Assembly (NCBI GenBank): GCA_900609035.2
Contig: UXAT02000023.1
Location: 124,001-188,000, forward strand
Source of the DNA: Candidatus Defluviicoccus seviourii
GTDB taxonomy: Bacteria; Pseudomonadota; Alphaproteobacteria; Rhodospirillales; Defluviicoccaceae
Direction: 5' to 3'
Length of the DNA: 64,000 nt
Shown: piece by piece, positions 38,753 through 47,450 of the stretch
Numbering within the stretch: the stretch's first letter is position 1
Layout: every line of letters begins with the position of its first letter
Program-made: the position numbers and the translations under genes
The notes under the pieces: model-generated
Seen by the model: the letters and a program-made list of their open reading frames with translations, nothing else
Told to the model about the DNA's origin: nothing
The model's database searches: none

Positions 38753-40690
38753 CTAGAAGAACCCGACGTTGTCCTCAACCAGGTTGGTGACACCGAGCAG
38801 GGTGATCGTATCGGCCCCGAAGTCGATGATGGTGTTGCCACCCACAACCGAGATGTTCAGGTCGTCGAAGTTATCCACCCCGAGCGCCAAGCTGAGGTAG
38901 ATCCCCTCGTTGTGGAAATCAGTGATGGTGTCGTTACCAAAGTCGGCGTCGAACACGAAGGTATCGACGTTGCCGCCGCCGGTAAGCTGATCGTCTCCAG
39001 CCCCGCCGTTCAAGGTGTCCTGCTGGAAGCCGCCGTCGAGGGTGTCGTTGCCGTCACCGCCGTTCAGGGTGTCGAGACCGTTGCCGCCGCTGATGCTGTC
39101 GTTGCCGGCCAAGCCGTTGATGCTGTCGTTGCCGTCATCACCACTCAAGCCGTTCGCGAGCTCGTTGCCGTTGATGATGTTGTTGAGTTCGTTGCCGGCA
39201 CCGTTGACTGCCGGAGCCGCGAGGGTCAGGGCTTCGACGTTTGATCCCAACGTGTGATCGACAGTGCTGAAGACCGTATCAAAGCCTTCGCCGTCGTTCT
39301 CCGCCACGACATCGCCAGCGTTATCGACGCGGTAGGTGTCGTTGCCGCCGAGGCCTGCCATGCTGTCGGCTCCGGCGCCGCCGTCGATTGCATCGTTGCC
39401 GGCCCCACCGGTGAGGGTGTCGTCACCATCGGTGCCGACCAGATTGAGGCCAGCCGGGCCGCCGATAATCTGCACAACTTCGATACCGGCGGGTGCCACG
39501 AAACCAGTCAGCCGGGTTTGCACGGTGTCAAAGCCGCCGCTGTCGGTGATGGTGTCGTTCAGATCGTCGACAAGGTAGATATCGTTGCCGCCGCCGCCGA
39601 TCATCGAATCGGCACCGGCGCCGCCATCAATAAGGTTGTTCCCGTCGCCGCCATCGATCGTGTCGATCCCAGCGCCGCCCAGAACGGTGTCATCGCCGGC
39701 GCCAGCCGCGATCGAGTCAGCGCCAGCTCCACCATCGGCGGAGTCGTTGCCATCACCGAGGTCGATGGTGTCATCGCCGGCGCCGCCCACTGCAGAGTCG
39801 TCGCCTGCGCCACCCACGAGCGTGTCATTGCCGGCACCGCCAGCGACAGTGTCGTTGCCGTCCCCGCCGTCGACGCTATCGTCGGCGCCGCCGCCATCCA
39901 TCGAATCGTCACCGGCACCGCCGTCGAGGGTGTCGAGGCCGTCAACACCGAGCACGGTGTCGTTGCCGTCTTCGCCGGACACGCTGTCGTTGGCGCCGCC
40001 GCCGATGACCAGATCGTCGCCGGCACCGCCGGCAACCGTGTCATCACCGCCAAAGCCATCAATCGTGCTGTTGCCGGAGTTGCCGGTCAGGACATCGTTA
40101 CCGAGCGTGCCCTTGAGGCTGTAGTTGCCGGTTCCGAGCTGGAGGAATTCCTCGGTGTTGTCCGGCAGATTGATCGGGCCGAAGCCGGCGCCGACCGTAT
40201 CGTCGCCTTCGTTCCGGTTCTCAAGGACCCGATCGCCGGCGGAGTTCACGAAATAGGTGTCGTCACCCAATCCACCGGCGAAGACGTCGTCGCCGCCACC
40301 GCCGGAAAAACTGTCGTTGCCGTCAAAGCCGCGGAAGAAATCATTTCCATCGCCGCCTGTGAATTCATCATCGCCGCTGAACGCCTCGGCGAAGAAGCCT
40401 TGCGCGTTATTAGCGGTCCTGAACGCAAGAAAGTCCGCGAATGACACGTTCAGGTCGGTGACATCAAAAGCCTGCGTCGTACCTGTCCGGGTCCAAGAGG
40501 TGATGGTACCCGAAGTTGGCTCGAAACCGACCGGCGCTGCGACATCAAAGGTGCCGGTGAACGTGTGCGTGTAGCCGTTACCAACGTACCGTACGGTCGT
40601 CGGATCCGCACTCACGATGGTGTTGTTGAATTCCGAAAGACGGAAGCTGCCGACATTGAAGCTTCCCGTGTTGACCGTAAACGTTGCCAT
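38753..40690 (-). CDS. RTX-type calcium-binding repeat protein, function unknown
   Basis: A 645-residue protein probably secreted by a type I system. Residues 1-104 form a non-repetitive Thr/Phe/Asn-rich head with no recognised domain. Residues 105-572 are dominated by nonapeptides of the GGxGxDxUx type (GGDGNDFFR, GGAGDDTID), which fold as calcium-loaded beta-rolls, interrupted by two spacers that each start DDLNDTITDSGGFDTVQ- or DNAGDVVAENDGEGFDTV-like. The last 73 residues fit a C-terminal secretion signal: FVFDADFGNDTITDF, then a Leu/Val/Asn-rich end finishing VGFF. There is no signal peptide, no protease or lipase motif, and no secretion genes nearby. GGAGGAAAAG precedes the ATG. Confidence 0.88.
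   Translation of the reverse strand: MATFTVNTGSFNVGSFRLSEFNNTIVSADPTTVRYVGNGYTHTFTGTFDVAAPVGFEPTSGTITSWTRTGTTQAFDVTDLNVSFADFLAFRTANNAQGFFAEAFSGDDEFTGGDGNDFFRGFDGNDSFSGGGGDDVFAGGLGDDTYFVNSAGDRVLENRNEGDDTVGAGFGPINLPDNTEEFLQLGTGNYSLKGTLGNDVLTGNSGNSTIDGFGGDDTVAGGAGDDLVIGGGANDSVSGEDGNDTVLGVDGLDTLDGGAGDDSMDGGGADDSVDGGDGNDTVAGGAGNDTLVGGAGDDSAVGGAGDDTIDLGDGNDSADGGAGADSIAAGAGDDTVLGGAGIDTIDGGDGNNLIDGGAGADSMIGGGGNDIYLVDDLNDTITDSGGFDTVQTRLTGFVAPAGIEVVQIIGGPAGLNLVGTDGDDTLTGGAGNDAIDGGAGADSMAGLGGNDTYRVDNAGDVVAENDGEGFDTVFSTVDHTLGSNVEALTLAAPAVNGAGNELNNIINGNELANGLSGDDGNDSINGLAGNDSISGGNGLDTLNGGDGNDTLDGGFQQDTLNGGAGDDQLTGGGNVDTFVFDADFGNDTITDFHNEGIYLSLALGVDNFDDLNISVVGGNTIIDFGADTITLLGVTNLVEDNVGFF
38975..40378 (-). 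repeat. Array of RTX nonapeptide repeats
   Basis: Roughly 1.4 kb coding for glycine/aspartate nonapeptides. Units are diverged at DNA level and biased toward GGC/GGT GAC GAT-type codons, so the reverse strand also stays open over long stretches; those readings are artefacts of the repeat. Confidence 0.9.
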
Positions 40691-41427
40691 CTTTTCCTCC
40701 GCTGGCCAGCGAAAGCCTGTTTAATTCAAAAACTGCCCGTGCGCGCTCGCCCGCCGGCCGCAGCCGACCTCGGCGCCAACTCCCCTCACCACTCAAGCCT
40801 TAAGCATCTTCAGCGGCCTCCCCTTGAGCGCCACGCTCGTCACTCCGAAAAAGAGATCATGGTCGCACCGCTGACGCACCAACGCGATCGCACCGGCTTG
40901 CGCCCCAAACCGCCGGCAGCATGGCCCCGATCCCTTCGTTCCACGCACAACCGCACGGCACCATAGGACACCGCAAAACGCAGAAATTCAAGAGAATGCT
41001 GCATTAATGCCCTCACGATTCGGTTGAGAAGGGCACTCCACGCCTCAGTGCTCGCCACTGGCCGTGAACAAGAAGGGTAGAAACCTCCACCGCGCGAACA
41101 CAACCTACTCGATTCGGTAGATGTTGAGGACTTGACCCGCAAGTTTGCGGCAGCCTTTCGCGTCTGCTGCCGGCAACGGCACCGCTCGCGAGCCGCGAAC
41201 ACCGGACAGCATGCCCTCGCAACGCGCAGGTGCCCACGAATCGGCGCCATTCGGGCATCCTCCCGTTGAGCCGCGACGCGCTGCCGGACCGGCGGCCAAT
41301 CCGTCCCTCGTGATCGATTCAAATACTATGTATGCGTGTATAGAAGAATTTTATTGCAATCTAACGCTGGGTTGTGTACACTTTTTTAGTGTTCCGCCGT
41401 ATACTTTCTCTACTGCAGGAGACAGGC
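40691..41427. other. Gene-poor region upstream of the RTX and small-protein genes
   Basis: A 737-bp stretch in which I support no protein gene. An open frame at 40840-41322 (minus) has Arg/Cys/Ser-rich composition and no domain, and is likely spurious. Around 41111-41150 lie two dyads, CTAC-TCGATTCG-GTAG and CCGCAA-GT-TTGCGG (41137-41150). The last 120 bp are AT-rich and hold the promoter of the small gene at 41428. Confidence 0.5.
41354..41405 (+). promoter_or_regulatory. Predicted promoter and dyads before the small gene
   Basis: TTGCAA (41354-41359), 17 bases, TACACT (41377-41382) form a plausible promoter. Over its -10 lie a perfect palindrome GTGTACAC (41374-41381) and a dyad ACACT-TTTTT-AGTGT (41378-41392). 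A second -10-like TATACT starts at 41400 but lacks a good -35. The overlap of dyads with the promoter suggests repressor control. Confidence 0.45.
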
Positions 41428-41634
41428 ATGGCGACCAAGATCGCGCTCAGCACCAGCCGTTACGAGAACGTGCACGGACACAAACCGCGGGGCTATGGAC
41501 TGTGGTACTTCGCTCTGCCCGGCGGGGTCACCCTCTGCCACGCCGGCATGTACCACGTCGCCGTGCGCTCGATCAGCAGGCAGGCGCAACGGACGGCTTC
41601 CGCCCCTGAGCTTCATATCCAAGTCTACGCTTAG
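41428..41634 (+). CDS. Small hypothetical protein, 68 residues
   Basis: I do not recognise this protein. It is 68 residues, starting MATKIALSTSRYENVHGHK, with a middle GYGLWYFALPGGVTL and a C-terminal half rich in Arg, Ser and Ala. No membrane segment or signal peptide is seen; the aromatic and glycine pattern suggests a small beta fold followed by a helix. Support for it being real is a strong ribosome site (GCAGGAGA, 7 bases before the ATG) and a plausible promoter with dyads 50-75 bp upstream. An in-frame start at 41374 would lie in the promoter. The next small gene follows 146 bp later. Confidence 0.55.
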   Translation: MATKIALSTSRYENVHGHKPRGYGLWYFALPGGVTLCHAGMYHVAVRSISRQAQRTASAPELHIQVYA

Positions 41635-41780
41635 AGGTGAGGTCAGCGCTCCGGTCAGCTCTGGGCTGAATCAGTCGCCACTACGGGCGGAGCATAATGA
41701 GGCGACGCTTGCACCGTTAATTCTTTGCAAAGCCAACTCGGGTAGGCTCTCGATTGCCTTTCATACCGAGGAAAGCACCC

Positions 41781-42098
41781 ATGACCGCGCCGAACCGCAC
41801 CGAGCGCGATTTGTACCAGGACCTGACAGCGACGGTCATGAGCATGAAAGATGCGCCGTTCGCGGCCGTTCAGGCGGCTATCGAGCAGCGCTTTCGCCGC
41901 TACCTGCTCGCCGAACGGCAACCGGGTGCCCGCGCGCTGCAGATTACGTGGACCTGCTCGCTGCCGGAGGGTCCGGACTCGTTTGCCGTCTATCGGACCG
42001 AGTACCACACCGTCGCGGATGATCATCCGGCCGCCCGGATCGCAAGAACGGCGCCGGCCTGTGCTGCCGCCAACGTCATTCCCTTCCCCGGACGCTGA
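41781..42098 (+). CDS. Hypothetical protein, 105 residues
   Basis: Not recognised. The 105-residue product begins MTAPNRTERDLYQDLTATVMSM, looks helical at first (AAIEQRFRRYLLAERQPGARA), then has a likely beta part (LQITWTCSLPEGPDSFAVYRTEYHTV) and ends with the basic-proline tail VIPFPGR, a C-terminal end common among small alphaproteobacterial hypotheticals. GAGGAAAG lies 6 bases before the ATG, which is why this start is preferred over one nine codons upstream. No neighbour suggests a role; the rpmI promoter lies just after it. Confidence 0.6.
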   Translation: MTAPNRTERDLYQDLTATVMSMKDAPFAAVQAAIEQRFRRYLLAERQPGARALQITWTCSLPEGPDSFAVYRTEYHTVADDHPAARIARTAPACAAANVIPFPGR

Positions 42099-42215
42099 AC
42101 CCCACCGCCGCACCGGGAGCATTGCGCTCGATCTATTGTTGCCGCTGATCTGAGGCCTGCGCCCGATCTCTTGCGCGGCCAAATGCGATGACCCTCGCCC
42201 GTCTCCCGACGCGGC

Positions 42216-42244
42216 TTGCCATCCTCAGCAGGCTCTTCTATAAA
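42216..42244 (+). promoter_or_regulatory. Predicted promoter of rpmI-rplT-pheST
   Basis: TTGCCA (42216-42221), 17-base spacer, TATAAA (42239-42244): five of six matches in each box. Transcription would start near 42251, leaving a leader of about 120 nt before rpmI that could carry L20 autoregulation, though I see only weak stems in it. Confidence 0.65.
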
Positions 42245-42372
42245 CCCCGATCTTTGAGGCGCCGAGAGGCGAGTGGTTCGGCTCGTGTTCAAGGGCATGC
42301 CCAGCCGCTCCCCGGATGCCGTCCAGCCTTGCATGAGGTTGGATCGAAGCAACACACCGAAAGGTCGATGAA

Positions 42373-42570
42373 ATGCCCAAGCTGAAGACGAAGTCGGCAG
42401 CCAAGAAGCGCTTCCGGCTGACCGCCACCGGCAAGGTGCGCGGCAATGTCGCCTACAAGCGGCATAATCTGCGCAAGCGGACGAAGAAGATGAAGCGCAA
42501 GGCGCGCGGCACGATGATCCTCTCCAACGACTCCGCAGGGCTCGTCAAGAGCTGCCTGCCGTACGCTTAA
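42373..42570 (+). CDS. rpmI: 50S ribosomal protein L35
   Basis: A 65-residue, strongly basic ribosomal protein. The start [20 protein letters not shown], the centre [20 protein letters not shown] and the end LVKSCLPYA are those of L35. It leads the rpmI-rplT-pheS-pheT cluster. infC, which often precedes rpmI, is not present here; the upstream DNA holds a promoter instead. rplT follows after 12 bp. Confidence 0.98.
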   Translation: MPKLKTKSAAKKRFRLTATGKVRGNVAYKRHNLRKRTKKMKRKARGTMILSNDSAGLVKSCLPYA

Positions 42571-42582
42571 GGGAGCCCGCCG

Positions 42583-42945
42583 ATGGCCCGCGTCAAGAGG
42601 GGCGTGACGACCCACGCTCGCCACAAGAAGGTCCTGCAACGCGCCGAGGGCTACCGCGGCCGTGCCAAGGCTGCCTACCGGGTGGCGCACGAGCGCGTCG
42701 AGAAGGGACTTCAATACGCCTACCGTGACCGCCGCAACCGCAAGCGGACGTTCCGCGCGCTGTGGATCCAGCGCATCAACGCTGCCGCGCGCGAGCACGG
42801 CCTGACCTATTCCCAGTTCATGGGCGGGCTGATCAAGGCCGGCATCGAGATCGACCGCAAGATGCTGGCTGATTTGGCAGTGCGCGAGCCGGACGCGTTC
42901 GCCGCCCTGGTGCGCACCGTAACCGGCGCGACGGCCACGGCCTGA
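42583..42945 (+). CDS. rplT: 50S ribosomal protein L20
   Basis: A 120-residue basic protein that binds 23S rRNA early in 50S assembly. The start [18 protein letters not shown] and the segment [24 protein letters not shown] are invariant family features. GGGAG lies 7 bases before the ATG. In several bacteria L20 represses its own operon by binding the leader; any such site here would lie in the 120-nt leader before rpmI. Confidence 0.98.
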   Translation: MARVKRGVTTHARHKKVLQRAEGYRGRAKAAYRVAHERVEKGLQYAYRDRRNRKRTFRALWIQRINAAAREHGLTYSQFMGGLIKAGIEIDRKMLADLAVREPDAFAALVRTVTGATATA

Positions 42946-43011
42946 CACGCGGCCCATCCGCCGGTCACGACCGGACAGCCAAAGCGGATCCCTGCAAGCA
43001 CGAACGATCCC

Positions 43012-44088
43012 ATGGAAACGCTTGACACCGTGCGCGCGGAAGCCCTCGACGCCGTCGGAGCGGCAGCCGACCTGGACGCGCTTGAACAGGTCCGGGTGCG
43101 TGAACTCGGCAAGAAGGGCCGGCTCACCCTCCTCCTGAAGAGCCTGGGTGGCCTCGATGCAGAAGCACGCAAGGCTGCCGGCCAAGCACTCAACGTCGCC
43201 AAGGAGGCGCTGGCGGCCGCAATCGAGGCACGCAAGGGCGAACTCGCACGCACGGCGCTGGAAAGCCGCCTTGCCGGGGAGAAGCTCGACATCACGCTGC
43301 CGGTGCGGCCGGAGATGCGCGGTTCGATCCATCCGATCAGCCAGACGATCGATGAGGTGATCGCCATCTTCGGCGAGATGGGCTTCACGGTCGCCGAAGG
43401 TCCCGACATCGAGGACGATTGGCACAACTTCACCGCGCTCAACATCCCGCCCGAGCACCCGGCACGCCAGGAGATGGACACCTTCTACCTACCGGGCACC
43501 CGCGACGGCCACCGCCTCGTGCTGCGCACCCACACCTCGCCGGTGCAGATCCGCACCATGTGCCGGCAACCACCGCCGCTGCGCATCATCGCGCCAGGCC
43601 GTACCTACCGTTGCGACTCCGACGCGACCCACTCGCCGATGTTCCATCAGGTCGAAGGCTTGGTCATCGACGAGACGACACACATGGGCCACCTCAAGGG
43701 GTGCCTGATCGAGTTCCTGCGCGCCTACTTCGCGATTGACGACCTGCCGGTGCGCTTTCGCCCGAGCCACTTCCCCTTCACCGAGCCGTCAGCCGAGGTC
43801 GACATCGGCTGCAGCCGCACCAGGGGCAGCCTCAAGATCGGCCACGGCTCGGATTGGTTGGAGATCCTCGGCTGCGGCATGGTCAATCCGAAGGTGCTGA
43901 AGGCGTGCGGTATCGACGCCGAGCGCTATCAGGGGTTTGCCTTCGGCGTCGGGCTGGAGCGCATCACCATGCTGAAGCACGGCATTCCGGACTTGCGCAC
44001 CTTTTTTGAGTCCGATTTGCGCTGGTTGCGGCACTACGGCTTTTCCGCCCTTGATGTTCCCTCGCTCGCGTTCGGACTGGCGCCGTGA
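43012..44088 (+). CDS. pheS: Phenylalanine--tRNA ligase alpha subunit
   Basis: The catalytic subunit of the alpha2-beta2 PheRS that charges tRNA-Phe. The 358-residue protein has an N-terminal coiled-coil arm for tRNA binding (residues about 1-90) and a class II core with motif 2 in RTYRCDSDATHSPMFHQVEG and motif 3 in GLERITMLKHGIPDLR. The middle segment DTFYLPGTRDGHRLVLRTHTSPVQIRTM is typical. Its TGA overlaps the pheT GTG. Confidence 0.97.
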   Translation: METLDTVRAEALDAVGAAADLDALEQVRVRELGKKGRLTLLLKSLGGLDAEARKAAGQALNVAKEALAAAIEARKGELARTALESRLAGEKLDITLPVRPEMRGSIHPISQTIDEVIAIFGEMGFTVAEGPDIEDDWHNFTALNIPPEHPARQEMDTFYLPGTRDGHRLVLRTHTSPVQIRTMCRQPPPLRIIAPGRTYRCDSDATHSPMFHQVEGLVIDETTHMGHLKGCLIEFLRAYFAIDDLPVRFRPSHFPFTEPSAEVDIGCSRTRGSLKIGHGSDWLEILGCGMVNPKVLKACGIDAERYQGFAFGVGLERITMLKHGIPDLRTFFESDLRWLRHYGFSALDVPSLAFGLAP

Positions 44089-46487
44089 AGTTCACCCTCT
44101 CCTGGCTTAGCGACCACCTGGAGACGCAAGCCTCCGCCACTGCGATTGCCGAGCGGCTGACGATGATCGGGCACGAGGTCGAGGCCGTGCACGACCGCGG
44201 CCGCGAGCTTGGCGATTTCTTCGTCGCGGCGGTGCTGACGGCCGAGCCGCACCCGAACGCGGACAAGCTCAGGGTGTGCACCGTCGATACCGGCGCCGAG
44301 CGGCTGCAGGTGGTGTGCGGGGCGCCGAACGCGCGTGCCGGCATGAAAGGGATCTTTGCGCCGGTCGGCACAACGGTGCCGGGAACAGGCCTTGCCCTGA
44401 AACGGGCCGCCATCCGCGGCATCGAGAGCGCGGGCATGCTGCTCTCGGCGCGGGAACTGAACCTCTCCGACGACCACACCGGCATCATCGAGGTCGCCCC
44501 CGAGTTCGCGACCGGCACGCCGGGCGCGGTCGCTTTGGGGCTTGCCGATCCGCTGTTCGATGTCGCGATCACGCCGAACCGGGGCGACTGCCTTGGCGTG
44601 CGCGGAATCGCCCGCGATCTTGCCGCCGCCGGCCTTGGCCGCTTGAAGCCGCTCAAGCTTGAACCGGTTGCCGGCAGCTTCGCGAGTCCGATCGCCGTCA
44701 AGTTGGCATTCGATGCCGAGACTGCCAACGCCTGCTCCTTTTTCGCCGGCCGCACGATCCGCGGTGTCCGTAACGGCCCAAGTCCGCGCTGGATGCAGGA
44801 ACGGCTGAGCGCGATCGGCTTGCGGCCGATCTCTGCGCTGGTCGATACCACCAACTACCTCACCTACGATCTCAACCGTCCGCTGCACGTCTTCGATGCC
44901 GCGAAGGTGCGTGGTGACCTGCGTGTTCGCTTGAGCCGCGACGGCGAAATGCTGACAGCGCTCAATGGCCAGACCTACACCCTCGATGCGCAGATGACGG
45001 TGATCACCGACGATATCGAGGTGGAAAGCCTGGGCGCCGTGATGGGCGGCGCGCGCACGGGCTGCACCGACGAAACCACCACCGTGTTCCTCGAATCGGC
45101 GCTGTTCGATCCGATCCGCACGGCGCGCACGGGACGTACGCTTGGCATATTGTCCGATGCCCGCTTCCGCTTCGAGCGCGGCATTGATCCCTCGTTCTTG
45201 ATCGACGGCTTGGAGATCGCGACCCGCATCGTGCTGGAGCTTTGCGGCGGCGAGCCTTCGGAAATGGTCATCGCCGGCGCCGCTCCGCCTCCCAAGCCGG
45301 TCATCCGGTTCCGTCCTGCCCGCGTCGAGGCGTTGACCGGCATCACCATCGCGCCAGCCGAAAGCGCTGTCATACTGGAAGCGCTCGGGTTCACGCTCGA
45401 CCAGGGGGCGGGCACGTGGATGGTGGCTCCGCCTCCGTGGCGCGGCGATGTCGACAGCGAGGCCTGCCTGGTCGAGGAAGTGGCGCGCATTCGTGGCCTT
45501 GAGCATATCCCGGCCACGCCGCTACCGGTGCGGGAGGTCGTACCCGGCCCGGCGCTGTCACCGGAGCAGCAGAGGCGCGCGAACGCCAAGCGGGTGCTGG
45601 CCGCGCGCGGCCTGACCGAGGCGGTCACCCTCTCGTTCCTCGCCGGGACCGAGGCCGAGCCCTTCGGCGGCGCCAGCCCAGCGCTGCGGCTGACCAATCC
45701 GATCAGCGCCGATCTTGACCAGATGCGCCCCTCGCTGGTGCCCAATCTTCTCACGGCGGTGCGGCGCAATGCCGATCGGGGCTTGCGCGATTGCGCACTG
45801 TTCGAGGTCGGGCCGCAGTACAGCGGGATCGAACCACAAGACCAACAGATCGTCGCCGCCGGCGTGCGGAGTGGCCGAGCCAACCACCGGCACTGGGCCG
45901 TGGCGGCACGGCCGGTCGATGCCTTTGACGTCAAGGCCGATGCGCTGGGTGTCCTGGAGAGCCTCGGCACCGCCGTTGAGCGCCTTAAGCTCACCGCAGA
46001 TGCGCCGCCATGGTACCATCCGGGACGCTCAGGAACCTTGGGCTTCGGGCCGAAAAACGTCCTTGCCGTCTTTGGCGAGTTGCACCCGGCAGTCCTGGAG
46101 CACCTGGGCGTGCGCGGACCCGTCGCGGCTTTCGAGGTGTTTCTCGCCGCCCTGCCGGCCCGCAGGTCGCGCCGCGCCGACAGCCAGGCGCTGCCGCTCT
46201 CTTCGTTGCAGCCGCTGGAACGCGATTTCGCCTTCATCGTCGATGCCGACGTTACGGCCGAGGCGGTGCTCGCCGCCGTCCGCCGTGCCGAGGCGAAGCT
46301 GATCAGCGACATCCGCGTGTTCGACGTTTTCGCCGGTGGCGCTATCGGCGAGCGCAAGAAATCGATCGCGATCAGCGTCGTCCTACAGCCGGTCGAGAAA
46401 ACGCTGACCGACGCTGAGATCGAGGCAATCGCCGGCCGCATCGTCGCCAGCGTGGCAAAGGCCACCGGCGGCGTCCTGCGCTCGTAA
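44085..46487 (+). CDS. pheT: Phenylalanine--tRNA ligase beta subunit
   Basis: An 800-residue protein with a GTG start overlapping pheS by 4 bp. Order of domains: N-terminal B1, an EMAP-like tRNA-binding OB fold (VGTTVPGTGLALKRAAIRG), B3/B4 editing region that removes mischarged tyrosine, B5 (VIRFRPARVEALTGITIAP), the catalytic-like core and a C-terminal FDX-ACB anticodon-binding domain (SLQPLERDFAFIVDADVTAEAVL). Full length for the bacterial subunit. Confidence 0.97.
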   Translation: MKFTLSWLSDHLETQASATAIAERLTMIGHEVEAVHDRGRELGDFFVAAVLTAEPHPNADKLRVCTVDTGAERLQVVCGAPNARAGMKGIFAPVGTTVPGTGLALKRAAIRGIESAGMLLSARELNLSDDHTGIIEVAPEFATGTPGAVALGLADPLFDVAITPNRGDCLGVRGIARDLAAAGLGRLKPLKLEPVAGSFASPIAVKLAFDAETANACSFFAGRTIRGVRNGPSPRWMQERLSAIGLRPISALVDTTNYLTYDLNRPLHVFDAAKVRGDLRVRLSRDGEMLTALNGQTYTLDAQMTVITDDIEVESLGAVMGGARTGCTDETTTVFLESALFDPIRTARTGRTLGILSDARFRFERGIDPSFLIDGLEIATRIVLELCGGEPSEMVIAGAAPPPKPVIRFRPARVEALTGITIAPAESAVILEALGFTLDQGAGTWMVAPPPWRGDVDSEACLVEEVARIRGLEHIPATPLPVREVVPGPALSPEQQRRANAKRVLAARGLTEAVTLSFLAGTEAEPFGGASPALRLTNPISADLDQMRPSLVPNLLTAVRRNADRGLRDCALFEVGPQYSGIEPQDQQIVAAGVRSGRANHRHWAVAARPVDAFDVKADALGVLESLGTAVERLKLTADAPPWYHPGRSGTLGFGPKNVLAVFGELHPAVLEHLGVRGPVAAFEVFLAALPARRSRRADSQALPLSSLQPLERDFAFIVDADVTAEAVLAAVRRAEAKLISDIRVFDVFAGGAIGERKKSIAISVVLQPVEKTLTDAEIEAIAGRIVASVAKATGGVLRS

Positions 46488-46548
46488 GCACGCCTTCTGC
46501 CGCTCGCCTTTCCTCTCAGGCTTAAACTGCCGTTAAGCGAGGCAGTGC

Positions 46549-46986
46549 ATGATTGCCGGCGCCCCTGACACGGCACCGAAGCGGATGACACCGACCACGT
46601 CTTACGAACTTTACCGCAAGCGCAGCTCCGACTGGATGATCGTTTCGGCGTTCGACGAACGCGAAGCGGCCGTTTCAGCCGCAGAGAGCCTGCTGGAGAC
46701 CTATCCGCGTGCGGTCGTCAAGGTCGTTGCGGAGCGCTACGACACATTTTCCGGCGAGACCGTGGGTGTCGTGGTCTATCGCAACGACCTCAAGGATTTG
46801 CCGCGGCAGCCATCCCCCGCATCGCAGGCCGTGCGGCCACGGCGCCTTCCCCAACCGACCGCGGCTAAGCCAAAGCCAGAGAACAAGCGGGTTCTCCTGG
46901 TTTCAATCCTCGTAACCGTGATCAGTGGGACCACATTCGCTGCCCTTTTCGGCAGCATCCGCTATATCAGCCGCTTCTTGGGTTAG
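46549..46986 (+). CDS. Hypothetical protein with one C-terminal membrane segment
   Basis: Not recognised. Of 145 residues, the first part (YELYRKRSSDWMIVSAFDEREAAVSAAESLLETYP, then VVKVVAERYDTFSGETVGVVVYRN) looks like a small alpha-beta domain. A proline-rich linker follows, then one hydrophobic segment around 114-135 (VLLVSILVTVISGTTFAALFG), so it is probably a tail-anchored inner-membrane protein with its domain in the cytoplasm. GAGG sits 6 bases before the ATG. A dyad GCTTAA-N7-TTAAGC (46520-46538) lies just upstream. It may be read through from pheT, 61 bp away. Confidence 0.7.
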   Translation: MIAGAPDTAPKRMTPTTSYELYRKRSSDWMIVSAFDEREAAVSAAESLLETYPRAVVKVVAERYDTFSGETVGVVVYRNDLKDLPRQPSPASQAVRPRRLPQPTAAKPKPENKRVLLVSILVTVISGTTFAALFGSIRYISRFLG

Positions 46987-46996
46987 CGCATCCGCC

Positions 46997-47425
46997 TTAT
47001 GCCTTGCGGCTGATCAAGCCCTGAAGGGCCGCGGCGCCGGCAAACGCATCCCGATCCTTCTCCCCCTCCTTCTCGGCCATAACCGGCCGTTCCCCAGCAG
47101 TCGGCAGTGTTACCAGGAGCGAGATGCCATCTTCCTGCGGCCAGAGGACCTTGCGGCCCGCGCGCGGCAGTGGGATGCGATGGCGGATGCAGTACTGAAT
47201 GAGGCTTTCCGTTACCTCATCGCGACGCAAGGTGAGCGACGCCGGCGGTTCGCCGTTCTGCTTTTTCTTGAGGGTCATGACGACGGTGTCACGCGGACTG
47301 TCGCTGATGATCGTGCGACCGATGTCTGTTTCCGTTACGGCCGTCCCCCGCCCGCGGCAGAAGGCGCAGAGTGCCGCCTCAACCTCGGCCAACGTGAACA
47401 TGATCTTGCGCAACTCCATAGGCAC
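46997..47425 (-). CDS. Hypothetical protein downstream of polA
   Basis: Not recognised. The 142-residue product begins with a GTG that has GAGGA 8 bases upstream; an ATG two codons later lacks a site. It is soluble and charged, with FTLAEVEAALCAFCRGRGTAVTETDIGRTI, then VVMTLKKKQNGEPPASLTLRRDEVTESLIQYCIRHRIPLPR and GRKVLWPQEDGISLLVTL. Two cysteines in CAFC could bind metal but no second pair exists. It begins 26 bp after the polA stop on the same strand, so it probably shares its transcript, and faces the membrane-protein gene convergently with a 10-bp gap. Confidence 0.7.
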   Translation of the reverse strand: MPMELRKIMFTLAEVEAALCAFCRGRGTAVTETDIGRTIISDSPRDTVVMTLKKKQNGEPPASLTLRRDEVTESLIQYCIRHRIPLPRAGRKVLWPQEDGISLLVTLPTAGERPVMAEKEGEKDRDAFAGAAALQGLISRKA

Positions 47426-47450
47426 GGGGGGAATCCTCTGTCTTGATCGG

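Noticed and set aside
39254..40444. Long plus-strand open frame opposite the RTX gene
   Set aside because: It mirrors the repeat array; codon bias for Gly/Asp on the minus strand removes stops on the plus strand. Its own composition is repetitive Val/Ala and has no ribosome site.
40840..41322. 160-residue minus-strand frame upstream of the RTX gene
   Set aside because: Arg-, Cys- and Ser-rich, no domain, no ribosome site; looks like random GC-rich sequence.
42251..42372. L20 leader pseudoknot
   Set aside because: Only weak short stems are visible; no resemblance to described L20-binding leaders that I could defend.
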